Assembly: GCA_007258455.2 (NCBI GenBank)
Contig: VDFB02252616.1
Coordinates: 124,913,760-124,977,759, forward strand
DNA length: 64,000 nt
From: Sequoia sempervirens
Taxonomy: Eukaryota > Streptophyta > Pinopsida > Cupressales > Cupressaceae
Reading direction: 5' to 3'
Shown: one piece after another, positions 9,690 to 21,529 of the stretch
How the letters are laid out: each line of letters starts with the position of its first letter
Position numbering within the stretch: position 1 is the stretch's first letter
The notes under the pieces: generated by a model
Database searches by the model: none
What the model was told of the DNA's origin: nothing
What the model saw: only the letters and a program-made list of their open reading frames with translations
Translations under genes and position numbers: made by a program

Positions 9690-12034
9690 ATATTTAATTT
9701 GTCACAGCGGGACATTGATCATACAGAGAAGGCTCTAGCCTAGAGCATAGATCATAATGTATGTTCAGGAACTTCTACCCAACAGGTTTACCTCATTGTA
9801 ATTGTACAAATTAGATACGAGAAAAATGTTTTATTATTATGTTTTTTTCATAAGTTTATTGGGTTAATTTCGATAATGTTTTAAATATTCTTGTTGTAGT
9901 CAACTGATCGGGGAAAGGCACCAGCAGTAGACGAGAGCATCCATGGTGATGTGTAGTCAATATTTTGTGATGATGACATTGCTTATTTAGCAAACCCTCT
10001 CGATATGATAAGGAAGATCCAAAAAAATGCAATGAAGAAATCATTAAGTTGATATTCATAGTGCCTCAAACAAATAAGATAAGAGAGAGGGTTAAAATAT
10101 TGTCTAAGAGATTACAAAACTTGCAAGTAAGTTGTGATGAGGTCTTTAATTATAACATAAGTTCATTCATGGTTTTATATTTTGTACTCTTTTATGTCAT
10201 GAACTAAAATATGTGTTGTTTTTATAGGGTTATTTCCCTCCTCATGATGCTCCTAGCCATGATCAAGGTAATCGCAGCCCGGGAGGAGTAGGGTTGGCTG
10301 CATTCATCCTGATCTTTCCTACACATACTATCATTGATTATCTCGGATTCCATTATTTGTGCTTATTGTTATCTGAATAAGCCGTAATATTATACTCATG
10401 CGTGCATCCACAATGCACCTCCAAACATGAGCTAGACATGTACCGACGCAGAGGCCACTAGTACTAGTGATGTTTTAGCAGAATTTCCTGGATCTTCTTG
10501 TATTACTAGTACAGGAACATTGTCGGTCACACTTGTGGTGACCGAGGATTTCATTCCCATAAAGATAGAGAAGGTCCTAGGTACTTTAAAATGTTTTAAT
10601 TATTATTTTATATAATCCAATTGAAATATACTTATTGATCACTCTTTTTAGACTATTGATCCCATGATCATTTTGCAGGAAATGACATTTTTTATAAACA
10701 TCTAAGTGATATTACATTGGAGCTCTTCGGGCCCACCATACATACACGGTGGAATTCCCAAAATCAAGATTTAAAAGATGAGCTCATTAACCGTTTAGTT
10801 GTGTTGTTCGGTGATAAAACATTCAACCAAACCAAGATCCTTAAGAAAGTTGGTACCTATCTAAAGTATGCGAGGGACCAATATAGGTCATATTTAGAGA
10901 AGAACAAAAAGTATGAGCATCCCCACATGATTCTAGAGAGGGAGTGGAAGGACCTGGTGTTGGATGGAAAGGATAAGGCTGAAAAGACAAAAGGAAAGAC
11001 ACCACTGGGCCAAGGAAGGTATATGATACTATCAACAATGTAATTATATACTGATTACTCTTTCTTTCTACATAGTCTAACATATTTCAAACTTTTCATA
11101 GGCTTCCCGACACATCAAAGGCAAGACTAGAAAAACACAGGAAACACAAACTTGGCTCTAGTGGTTATATGAAATTATCTACACGAATTGTAAGTATCAT
11201 TAAATGAAATATAGTATCCAAATAATAAATTGAAAACAATTTTGGTTTTATCACACCATAGAAGCAAAATTCATGATCTTATGCAAAAATGTAGGGCACT
11301 GAATTCAACAGAGTTCCCATATAAGATGACCTGAAGATTGCCTTCTAGCAAGGCTATGGAGCTATGGCTAAACGCCTAAGAGTCTTGACTGGGAAAACAC
11401 AACCTTCCACTAATCCAACACACAGGTAAATAAAATCAATAAATTTTATTTAAAATTAAATACCTGTGCAATCTATTCAATATTAATTTCCACCATAAAG
11501 TAATTACATACCTATATTTGTTTCAAAAATTCAAGCAATCATAATACTACACATGACATTGGAATGCAGCCTGGTGAGGGTGGAGCACAACCTATAGATG
11601 AAGGTCATGGTGTGCATCCCGGTACTTTAGATCGTGTAGAGTGTGATCAACATGTTGAGCATGGTCAGGCTAGAGAAGATTAGGAATATGATGTGGCCCC
11701 ATCAGGTAAAGAGGACCACTCTAAATTTATTTTAAACATATTTAATTGCAATTGGTGGATTAATTAATGTAACCTTTCATGTTTCAACTTTTGAGCATGT
11801 AGAGCATGATCAATGTGTTGAGCATGATCAGACTAGAGAAGATAAAGAACATGATGTGGCCCCATCAGGTAAAGAGGACCACTCTCATGTTCTCTTAAAC
11901 ATATTTAATTTCAATTAGTGTATTAATTAATGTAACTTTTCGTGTTTCAACTGCAGATCAAGATTTAAAGGATGTTTAACATGTTGAGCATGAGTCTATA
12001 AAAAAAGTTCAAGAACATGATGTGGACCCATCAG
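9690..12034 (+). pseudogene. Transposase_24-like (En/Spm-associated) multi-exon gene, decayed
   Basis: Inferred exons with GT...AG borders are 9900-10125, 10228-10267, 10679-11018, 11102-11189, 11295-11425, 11536-11705, 11813-11868 and 11957-12034. A probable earlier exon ends near 9785. The 10679-11018 exon encodes ~113 residues including FGPTIHTRW, a basic middle and an EREWKDLV segment. The next exon encodes KARLEKHRKHKLGSSGY, and the following one AKRLRVLTGKTQPS. This order (WxxLV block, Lys/Arg-rich 'K..R.KH..GS..Y', then 'TG..P') is what I know from plant Transposase_24/Ptta-En-Spm proteins that accompany CACTA transposons. At least two stops in 11295-11425 and one in 11536-11705 show decay, yet splice sites are well preserved. 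No CACTA termini found. Family assignment is moderately sure. Confidence 0.55.
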
Positions 12035-12060
12035 GTAAAGAGAACCACTCTAATGTTCTT
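11620..12060 (+). repeat. Tandem exon-plus-intron duplication (~165 bp, 3 copies)
   Basis: Three successive units each contain an exon ending '(G)ATGTGG(C/A)CCCATCAG' followed by the donor GTAAAG and a similar intron ('aaacatatttaatt', 'taattaatgtaac', 'tttcaac'). The shared ATGTGG word is at 11691, 11854 and 12020, giving periods of 163 and 166. Each exon copy encodes an acidic/His-rich peptide such as EHDQTREDKEHDVAPS. The duplication copied complete splice units, so the protein would gain repeats without disturbing splicing, though copies 2 and 3 already have degraded codons. Confidence 0.75.
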
Positions 12061-13669
12061 TTAATTAATGAAATACTTGTAACAATAATAATAAAACATA
12101 TCAGTTTAACATTTCTTCTTATTGCACGCACCCCTTTAGCGTGTGTCCACGCCATGAGCGTGATGACCAGGCATACATTAAGATCATGAGCAGAGGGTAG
12201 AACAACTAAAGGGGGGAAAAATATTGATTTAGAAAATGATACTCCACTTCAGATTTTTGTAGCTTTAAAAAAGAAACCAAAAAAAAGTGATTATAATCAT
12301 ATCATAACAACCATATTTTTGATAATATGTAAAAATTGAAAGAATGAATATTATATGTTAATGAATGAAAGTGAATATGTTAATTAATGAATGTTATATG
12401 TTATTAATGGATGAATGAATGATTAATATTATATGATTGGGTATGGGGAATTGAGAGTGATGTGAGGGGGGGGACAGGACAAATGAGCTTCCACCATCAC
12501 ATGGTTGGCCATGTTAAGTAGAGAATATTAAACTATTCTCGAAACAAAGAGAAGCTCAATAAGGTAATGCACTTTTCAATATAAGAAATGCATTGTTTGA
12601 AGCATCAAATCAATATGCAAAGATGAAAGAAAGTGCTAACTTTTCACTATGGTGGCAGAAAAATGATTCTTTATACCCTGAATCCATGCTCTACATCATA
12701 ATTTGAAGTTATTTCCATTCCAATGTTCTAAGTTTAGTTTGTTTGTATGGCTTTGTATGAATACCACATAGTGTTGTGTTTGGATTTGGTTTCAAAGCTC
12801 TGTTTCTTCTATTTTTAGTGGTTACATAACTCTAAAATTTGACTTTTGTGCATAACAGGTTAGTGGAAAAATTGATAGCTCTAAAGGGTTTAGAGGCTTG
12901 ATTGAGATAGATACACAGATATTTGGATCTTGTTGTTGATGGGAGGCTTCGACTTAACCATGAAATTTTGTACCATCTGCAAGTATGCAAAATTTTCAAT
13001 AACAGTGACAGGGAAGATTGAATGAATGTCTTCAAGAAGAATCTGATGAATTCAAAGAAAAACTGGGTGGTTGATAGAGGAAAGTATGGGCCTTTCTTTT
13101 GGTCAGCCTTGAGCTATCATTTACTGAAATGAAATATGATTTTGTTGCCAAAGGAGTATAGAGGATTAAGGGTTTCCAGTGCATGGACAACTCTTGACAA
13201 TCCTCTCAAAAATTTATATTCCATGCATAGCAGTTTAGGAAATAAAAGGAACAGGAATTGCCAGTACATGGACAATCCTGATATTCCTTCTTTTAAAATA
13301 AATCTTTCCATGTACAGTAGTATAGGACCATGTTCATCTCCATTTCCATTCATTCCATCTTTCTCATTGGTCCATCACCTTGAGTTTGGTTTGCTCACCT
13401 AGAAATCTGGATCCTTGCAATGATCTCGCAATCATTCATCCCCTGATGGAGCCACTATTAGAACTGTAAAATTTTGAAAATTTCATGGCTACACATACTC
13501 ATTAGTTCCCAAAAATTCCCATACTATAAGCACAAGAATCCTCTCTTCATAACATTTTTTCCTATATTCTATCATGTGATCCCATAGAATTCATCTAACC
13601 CTGAGTATTTCAATGTATAATTCATATTGGCAAGAGATGGTGAGGGTCTTCCCGATCCATAAAGCATTT
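12061..13669. other. No recognisable gene
   Basis: AT-rich sequence with an isolated GC-richer patch at 12125-12170 and a small 'gaatgaatgttatatgtta' direct repeat at 12340-12420. Open frames of up to 88 codons at 13117-13402 on both strands have no family motifs. Confidence 0.4.
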
Positions 13670-15250
13670 TATATTAACGTATATTTTTTGCAATCTATCA
13701 GCAAGAGTTCAGGAATGTCATACTAATATGATTTCATCTGAAGACACATATCGACAGGACACAATTCATTGTCTCAGTGACCAAAGGATCCTATTGACGA
13801 GAAAATCTTCATCGATATAAGTCATAACGAGCACATGTGTGTTATACTGATGAAGCACAAAATGATTGTCGGCAAGACTTAAGTCATCGATGTAAGTCAT
13901 AACGGGCTTATTTTTGTCTTACTAATCGTGGTGCAATTCTAGAGCATCAAAAAGGAATCTACAATATTCTCAATAAGTTTCTCAGAAAAGTGGGTCTATT
14001 AGTAGTATAGTACCATCAGGGTGAGTTTAAGGAAGTCTTGCCGACCCATCATATCACTATAGCAGAATTATATCAGTAATAGGACTTGGCGATATTCATT
14101 GTCTTGTCGATAACAAGATTCATCGGTGAGATTGGCATCATTAGAGAGAGATATGGAAGTCAAACCGAATATAGCTTTATCTGTAGGAGAAACATTTTGT
14201 TTCGGTGATCAGAATTGCCGAAGGAAGGTTCTCGGCAAGATACAAGTAGTCGAAGGAAAGTCCTAGCGACCCCCAAAGTCACAATGATAAGTTATCATTG
14301 GTGAGAATCATAGTGATACACTTAAGACCAAAGGAATAATTCTTGACTCAGAACGTCGATATGACTGCATGACACCATAGTGACATATGATCTATTAGCT
14401 ATCGGTGAGACTTAGAACATCAATGAGACTATGTGACACCAAAGCAATATGTAATATTGACTGTCGAAGAGACTCAAGGCATCAACAAAACTACATGACG
14501 TCTCAGCGGGTGTCTAATAAACATGGAAAATGATCAAATAAAATAATTGCCCGAGATTTGAATATGAAGGGACGTGACTTGATTGATCTTTCACCAATGG
14601 TACATTTCAACAAATATTTTTTTTCAAAAAATTGCATTGTTTTGTTGAAATTTTGATAAACACAACCGATGAATCACCGAAAAGGTCCGACGAAGTTACT
14701 ATAGCTGCGATGAAGGCTTCGTCGTAACTCCTTGTCCATTTTGTCGCAATTTCAACGAAGTCCACTAATGAATAATAGTAAAGGTCCGACGAAGTTGCTT
14801 AGTTGCGGTGAAGGCTTCGTCGTAACTCCTTGCCCATTTCATCGCAATTTCGACAAACACCACCGACAAATCACATAAAAGGTCAGACGAAGTTGCTTAG
14901 CTACGATGAAGGCTTCATCGTAAATACTTTCCCATTTCATTGAAATGGTGACGAATTCTAGTGTTCTTTCGACGCTTCGGAAGAGCCATTGCAATTACAT
15001 TTTGGTTGTAATTCATCGGTGGATACATGAAGTTTTCATCGATATTCTGATGAACATCCGAGTCATTGTATGATGTCAACGACCAATGAATCTGTGCAAT
15101 TATTTCAATGTTTAATTCATCCTTGGGCTTGTGACAAGAAAACAATGACAAAAATGTTTTCGTCATTTTCTCACTTTTCTGACAAAGATTTGTCGAATGA
15201 CCGACGAACGTCCATCAGAAAATGGTGTCAAATTCAGTATTGCCAAGTAG
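13670..15250. repeat. GACGAAG/ATCGGTGAG-rich repeat region with a 98-bp tandem core
   Basis: From ~13.7 kb the sequence is studded with short CpG-containing words (tcggcaag, cgacgaa, atcggtgag). Between ~14645 and 14945 three tandem units share AAGGTC(C/A)GACGAAGTT at 14682, 14781 and 14879 (periods 99 and 98). Each also carries an internal inverse, 'gaaggcttc(g/a)tcgtaa', so the units can fold. Inference: this could be the subterminal repeat region of a CACTA-type transposon related to the Transposase_24-like gene upstream, but no TIR was found. Confidence 0.6.
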
Positions 15251-15686
15251 GGTGCACACATACAAGAACCTTCTCTAAAATCCCACCTGTATTAAAAAAT
15301 ACAAGCTATAAGGTCATCATCATTCATAAAAAATTTATGGAAAAAATGCAAACAATCCACCAAACCAATCGACTCAATAATTAATGGCTAAAATCAATCA
15401 AATCTACAATTCATATCACCCAAAATTCAAATTTGAAATAGGAAAGGGATTTATTTGCCACACCAAACAAGAATCAATCAGATTCAAATAATTATCAATT
15501 CAAATAGTCGTGAAAACCTCCAAGTATTCCCTTATTCTATAGTGAGCGACATAAGAAAAGGAGTGACAAGCACAAAATTGATCAACATAACATCAAGAGG
15601 AGGCAGTAGCACAGGTTCCAGTGCAACAACTTCCATATTGTTCCAAGTATTCCTCTTACTGTTTTCCATTCATAAGCTTTATACTA
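15251..15686. other. No recognisable feature
   Basis: AT-rich sequence with open frames of about 100 codons but no family motifs. It leads up to the TIR element beginning at 15687. Confidence 0.4.
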
Positions 15687-16538
15687 GGTATGTGCAGGAT
15701 CATGATGGGCCAAAAAGTGGCAGCATGATGCGTATGTGGTTGACAAATTTTTTTTAACCCAAAATTGATGAAATGAAGAGGGTTTTTGAAGGAGATCCTT
15801 GGATTTCCACCAATATAAATTATGCTTTACTTTGAATTTAATAAATAATTATTATTCATTTTTTATTTGAATTACGACTAAAGTCCTCATTGATAGACTA
15901 ATTGAAAAACATCTATAGCTTCCAAATATGCATCACATTCTATTATTCATTAATAAATAATTATTATTCATTTTCTATTTGAATTACGACTAAAATCCTC
16001 ATTGATAGACTAATTCAAAATATGCATCACATTCTATGCTTCGCATACTATAAGATTAAAAAAAGAAAAAATGAATTTCATGAAGTTTTGACCAAGTTAA
16101 CGTGGTCAGACATACAATTTTTTATATTTTTAAATGTTGTAATAAAAAATTCATAATTAATTATTTACTTGGAAAAAAATTACAAAAAATATGCATCACA
16201 TCCCGGGACATGAGTCCCTCTACTTATATCTAAAATATTATAAAAAATATTATCATTTTATTGTGGTTAGGGTGGTCGCAGACACCCTTCTTATTTTTCC
16301 CCAAATTTAAGTACTACTACATTGAAATTTCAAATTTTCACCAAAGAGATTTTTTTTTTTAAATAAACCTATTATTTTAGAAACTATATTCAATTTTCTA
16401 TAAATTTTATTCTTACATATTTTTGAAATAATATAGATAACTTATTCAAATTTTTATGTCAAGTTGCCTAATATTGATTTTTTTGAATTTTTTGCCACTT
16501 AAGGGCTTGTTTTTTCCATGATGATCCTACACATACCC
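15687..16538 (+). mobile_element. TIR element, copy 1 (GGGTATGTGCAGGATCAT family), 852 bp
   Basis: The left end reads GGTATGTGCAGGATCAT. The right end is the inverse of GGGTATGTGTAGGATCAT. The element is bracketed by TACTA at 15682-15686 and 16539-16543. A second copy at 58766-59555 is alignable over its full length. Copy 1 carries an internal ~110-bp direct duplication (15838-15945 against 15948-16040, 'taataaataattattattcatt'). It is non-coding and AT-rich, so non-autonomous. The superfamily is unclear because the target duplication is 4-5 bp and the TIR is short. Confidence 0.8.
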
Positions 16539-16674
16539 TACTATTTTGCATTATAGCCATTAAATTCATAGGTTAGAAATTATGTTTCCATGTCATAAAA
16601 TGTAAATGTGGTTCCTAGATTGTTGTGCGTGAGTATGTTTATGTTGTACATGCCTTTAAGATATGATATTTTTT

Positions 16675-17430
16675 TTATAGGCAACTTACTATTTTCCATT
16701 CGTAAGCTTTATATTGATATTCATTACAACCATTACAATCATAGGTTGGCATCTCTATATCCCTAGGGTTTATATTGCAAATATTACACTCATAGGTTAC
16801 CATTTGCGTTTCCATAGGGTTTATATTACAAATATTACAGTCATAGTTTAGCATTTGTGTTTCCCTAAGGTTTATATTGCAAATATTACATTCATAGTTT
16901 AGATTTTGTTTTTCCCTAGGGTTTATATTATAAATATTATAGTCATAGTTTAACGTTTGTGTTTCCCTATGCTTTATATTGAAAATATTACAGTCATAGT
17001 TTAACATTTTTCTTTCATAGGTTTTGCATTATCATTCACATTGGTTATCTTATTCTCATAGGTTATGCATTATCATTCACTCTAGTTATCTTATTCTTGT
17101 AGGTTCTACATTATCATTCACTTCGGTTTTCTTTGATGCCAGTCATTAATTTGGGGGTGTCTAGGTTTTCTTTCATCTTTTCATAGGTTCTACTTCATCA
17201 ATTCAATCATTCAAAATATCACATCATTTAACTTCACAATAATTTATTCATGTGAATGAGTTCGTCATGCACAAAAGATGTGAGATTTGTTAAACTCTTA
17301 CTATTTTTCATTCATAAGCTTTATATTTTGTAAATCCCTATGGTTTATATTGCAACCATTATAGTCATAGTTAAACAATTGTGTTCCCCTATGGTTTATA
17401 TTTCAATTCCTATAGTCATAGGTTAGCAAT
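16675..17430 (-). repeat. 51-bp minisatellite plus 41-bp repeat block
   Basis: Five or more 51-bp units (16730-17010) read on the minus strand as 17-residue repeats of NYDCNICNINPRETQML type. The open frame of 110 codons is a product of the repeat length being a multiple of three. Next come three 41-bp units beginning 'ggtt(t/a)(t/c)(g/a)cattatcattcac' (17021, 17062, 17103). More degenerate 51-bp units follow at 17290-17425. The block is interrupted at 17430 by the LTR element and resumes at 29052. Confidence 0.75.
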
Positions 17431-18123
17431 TGTTGGCATGTGATTTTTCATTGATGTCAAAGGTGTTAGGTTCATGTTTGTAGTTGATGAAAATAGATGT
17501 CAAACAAAGGTTGATGGATGGTGTCACAAGGTTGATGCATGATGCCTCAAGTTTGATGATGCATCAAGGAAATTCATGTTTTAGTAGATCATGTTGTTGC
17601 AAAGTTGATAATGTTGCTAAGCATTTGCAAAGATGCATTCAAAGGTATGTCATCTCTATGATATATTTCCAAAGTTCCAAAGGTACTTAATTACTTGTCA
17701 TGCAAAGATGCTCTTCATTTGGAAGGTAATGTGTTGTTACCTTGGTAAGCTTGATGTTACTCTTCAAGGTATGGTGAAGTTATTATTGGTATTTGTTCAT
17801 TTGGTGTTGGTGATGAGTTTTGTACTTCAATATTTTCAAAGTGTAAATGGGAGTAAAAGGAATAATGACTTGTTCATTATTGAAATGAAAAGGAAATAAT
17901 GGTTTGTTCATTATTGTCAAGGGAATTATATCTTACTTATTATTGTCAAGGATGATTGAGACAAAGGCTTATCATTTTGTCAAGGGTACACACAAAGTTG
18001 GTTTCACTGTGAAAATGATTAGGGCACAAACTTTTGTGAAGGATGTGATCATGTCATGATGACTTTGGTATGGTGGTTGCAAGGCTTGGTTTCCAGGAAA
18101 TGGTTGTTTGGTAGTGACTACTT

Positions 18124-20115
18124 TGTTAGAAACCAAGATCTGAAATGCAAACCAGAAAAGCCTTCCACAAAAGAGAAAATCAAAAAAAGCAAGAGATTTG
18201 TAAAAAGATATGCAAAATAATATTATTCAGGAATTACCTAATTACATGAGATGATTTTCTTTATAAAAGCAAAGTATGCATAACCCTAATCTTATATACG
18301 AGTTTCCATCAAAACAAGATGGAGATCAAAGTGAAAAACTACACTCTAATCAGATTTATTATGCAAGAAACCCCCTGATGGAACTTTATCTTAGCTCATT
18401 TATTACAATAACCCAATGATTGTAAAAGGAGAGAATGCTAAATGTGCATAAACAGAAAATAAAATGATGTGATACTGAAATGAAGTACAAATATTCAAGT
18501 TTCACCTTTCCAACTTCCAAAACATCCAAGTAATCTCCAAAACACCCATTGGGACAAATCTAGAATAATGATCAACCTAGAACAGATATAGAAAAATGTG
18601 CATGGACAGCAAAATAGATCTCCTCAATACCTTTCCAACGCTGCAAAGAAGGCAAAAATTGGAGATCGTGGAAAAACATTATGAGCTCGAAAGCCATAAA
18701 TGAACATCTAACTTCAAACAGAAATAAATGCAGATAAATAGAATAATACTAAAAAATAAACTCCACCACTAGAAATTTCTCAGAACTGGCTTTTCGACAA
18801 TATCTCATTTTCCCAATTTCGATACCGTATGCCCAAGTTATGCCAAAAAGAAAAAAACTGCTCTTTGAAGGCAAACTTGGGTTAGGAGGGGGCAAAGAGA
18901 GCCGGCCGTATGCTGATGTCATGCTGATGTCAGCACTTCATGAGCTTAAATTTGATGGACATCTGGCTGTCATAGCCAAAAATTGCCCCCCCTGCAAAAA
19001 AAAATGGCGGTCGTTGGAATCTGCATGTTAGTTCACCGGAATATTCTAGTGAGCCCTACTAGCCAGAATCTTTTGAGGAATAGTCCTCACGGGTGTTGGT
19101 TGCCAAATTTTCTATTGCCATCGGTGGATGAAGGGCCTACATAGAAGAAGTTGTCAACGGTTGAAAAAAAGGTCGGCAAAATAATACGCCACTGCCGGTG
19201 AGGTGGAGTGTCGAGAGGAAGGGTATGAGAGGGTCTCGCAGGTACTTGCGATACCCTAGAATTAATCTATTCCTTTTAAAATAATTTGCCACAGCCTTTT
19301 AAAAAAGGATGTTTAATATATATCTTTTTTTCAATGATTTTTTTTTTTTAAATTGTGAAGGAAAAAAATATAATTTTTGACAATTTTTTTAATACCTCGA
19401 TCCGCGTGTAGACAGTCGTACAGGGCCGTATGGGAAAAAAAATTCCTCATGAAAATCCAACACTGAACATAGGCATATTATATGTCATTTTTCATCTCTC
19501 AAATGCTCTGGATTTGATGGCAAGGTCCGATTTTCCTGAAAATGCACCAGAAGCTTCGCAACTCCCAAATTTGGCAAATCTTCAAACCCTCATAACTCTG
19601 GCACAAAATGTTGGATTCAGGTGAAACAAAAGTTGATCTTGGCTTTTTCGATAGCTCTGAAGTCAAATATGAGCTTAGATTTCCTCCAATGTGTGCCAAA
19701 AGTAACCATGCAAGAGCACCCAAATAGAGAGACAATTTCAAGGTATGAAACCCTCGAGAAATCCCGAACAAACTTTGCACTGATTTTCTCAAAACTATGA
19801 GAAGGGGCTACAAATCAAGGCTCTGATACCATGTTAGAAACCAAGATCTGAAATACACACTAGAAAAGCCTTCCACATAAGATAAAATCAGAAAAAGCAA
19901 GAGCTTTGCAAAAAGATATGCAAAATAATATTATTCAGGAATTACCTAATTACATGAGATAATTTGCTTTATAAAAGAAAAGTATGCATAACCCTAATCT
20001 TATCTTGAGCAACAAGATAGCTCAACAAGATAAGGATGAGAATAATTAACCTAAGAATTAAAATGTTACCTAAGTAAAGTTATGCAAGTATAATTAAATA
20101 TTAATTACACTAACA
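18124..20115 (-). mobile_element. Small non-autonomous LTR element (TRIM/LARD-like) nested in the 5' LTR
   Basis: The right-hand copy of its LTR (19832-20115, 284 bp) starts TGTTAGAAACC and ends CACTAACA. A left-hand copy (18124-18295) matches its first ~170 bp only. Directly left of the right LTR, 19819-19831 reads GGCTCTGATACCA, the exact inverse of the tRNA-iMet primer site TGGTATCAGAGCC. The element therefore lies on the minus strand with its 5' LTR at the right. The ~1.5-kb interior has no coding domain. The host LTR sequence resumes at ~20120 ('gtgttatc.actacttctatgg'), as in the uninterrupted 3' LTR. The last ~113 bp of the left LTR are missing, and no clean target duplication is visible. 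Confidence 0.75.
19819..19831 (-). other. Primer binding site (tRNA-iMet type) of the nested element
   Basis: On the minus strand this reads TGGTATCAGAGCC, perfectly complementary to the 3' end of plant initiator tRNA-Met, and directly abuts the LTR end TTTCTAACA. It fixes the orientation of the 18124-20115 element. Confidence 0.9.
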
Positions 20116-21470
20116 TAGTCTAGGTGTTATCGACTACTTCTATGGAAAATGAGCACATATTAGTAACCCATTATTTAATCCTAGTTTGTTGTTATTCATG
20201 TCTAGTTACTAAGGTATGAAAATCAACATATAGATTACTTGGTCTTTGAGTTTTTTTTTGTCAACTGGGGTTTCAGGTTTTGAAGCTTATATTTTTTCAC
20301 TGCATAAGGGTTTATTGGAGTTTGTTGCGTAATGATTTAATAGTTTATTGTGTTCGGGGTTTCAATTTCAAATGATCTAAATGACATTGTTTGTCGACCC
20401 TATTCCTAGGGCATACCAACATGAAAATAATACATTGTGTGTTCTATTGCTTTATTATGTCATGGTAGTTTGATATAACCTAAGTCTAAGGTTTACATTT
20501 GTTGGTTCAATGCTAGTCCAGATGGCATATTTAAATAGTTATCAAACCATACTTTTGAATTATGGTTTATCAGTTATGAGGACAGTTTTCATAAACAGTT
20601 GTATACATAGTTGTCAATATATCAAAGTGACTTGATCACTATGAAAAGGTTTGATGAAGATGGGTCTGAGACTTATACTCTGTACAGAGTCATTATTATG
20701 TTTATGCTGAAAGCATTGATGAACAATCTATTTTGAAAAACTAAGAAAGCACTTTAAGTGCTGGTTGTATGTGGATACACAGACATATGGGTTCTTGAAT
20801 CTCCAATAAAAATGAGACAATCAAGAAATTCGTTGAATGAAATAAAGATTATACTCTATCCTTTTATTCATAGACCCATATTGATGTGAAAGTTGTATTT
20901 TCCAGTGAGGCATACTTGTAACTAGTGAGATTCATTTTCCAATGAGGAATACATGTAACCAGTGAGGTTCCTTTGCCAGTGATGCATATTGTGTTGCCAT
21001 TGAGGCTTTTCCAATGAGGCACAAACAGTAGCTAGTGAGGCTCTGTAATCAGTGGGTTTTTATTAAGCAAATGAAGCATTTTTTCCCAAGTTGTTTTTTA
21101 TCCCTATAAGGGTTTTCCACTCATAAATCGTTGTGTTATGGTTTCTCATTATTTTTGGTATACTTGGTTTGCATGTTTAAACATTCAGTCTTGTGTATCT
21201 TTTAGCATTTGAGTTTCTATGGTGTCTTCAACTTTTATGATCTACTTATTTTCTTTATGCTTACATTTTTTGTTGTTTCTGGCTTTGATTATGTTCTTTA
21301 TGTTCAATCAATCTTGATAGCTTTATGTGCATGATGCAACACATGATAGTTGAATTGTTCTGAAACTTACATTTTATATGTTCAAAGTTTTGTAAGATTA
21401 ATTCAAAGTCATTTTAAATTTGTATACCACTTATTCACCCCGCCTCTCAGTGGTATTGTACTCCAACAAG

Positions 21471-21484
21471 TGGTATTAGATCCA
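21471..21484 (+). other. Primer binding site of the 17.4-29.05 kb element
   Basis: Two bases after the 5' LTR the sequence reads TGGTATTAGATCC, a two-mismatch version of the initiator tRNA-Met primer site TGGTATCAGAGCC. The decay agrees with the age suggested by the LTR differences. Confidence 0.75.
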
Positions 21485-21529
21485 GACCCTTGTGCAAAGT
21501 TTAACCAACTTAAGGATTCTTGGTAGAGG

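Larger units (their letters stand above)
17431..21468 (+). repeat. 5' LTR (interrupted)
   Basis: About 2.05 kb of LTR sequence, matching 25952-29051 in order. It is split by a 2-kb LTR element at 18124-20115. The last part (20126-21468) shows 'ccagtgaggttc' repeats also present in the 3' LTR at 28540-28670. Confidence 0.8.

Noticed and set aside
9476..15690. Complete CACTA transposon
   Set aside because: I could not find CACTA/TAGTG termini or a TNPD-type transposase, and the left side runs into an assembly gap. Only the Transposase_24-like gene and repeats are supported.
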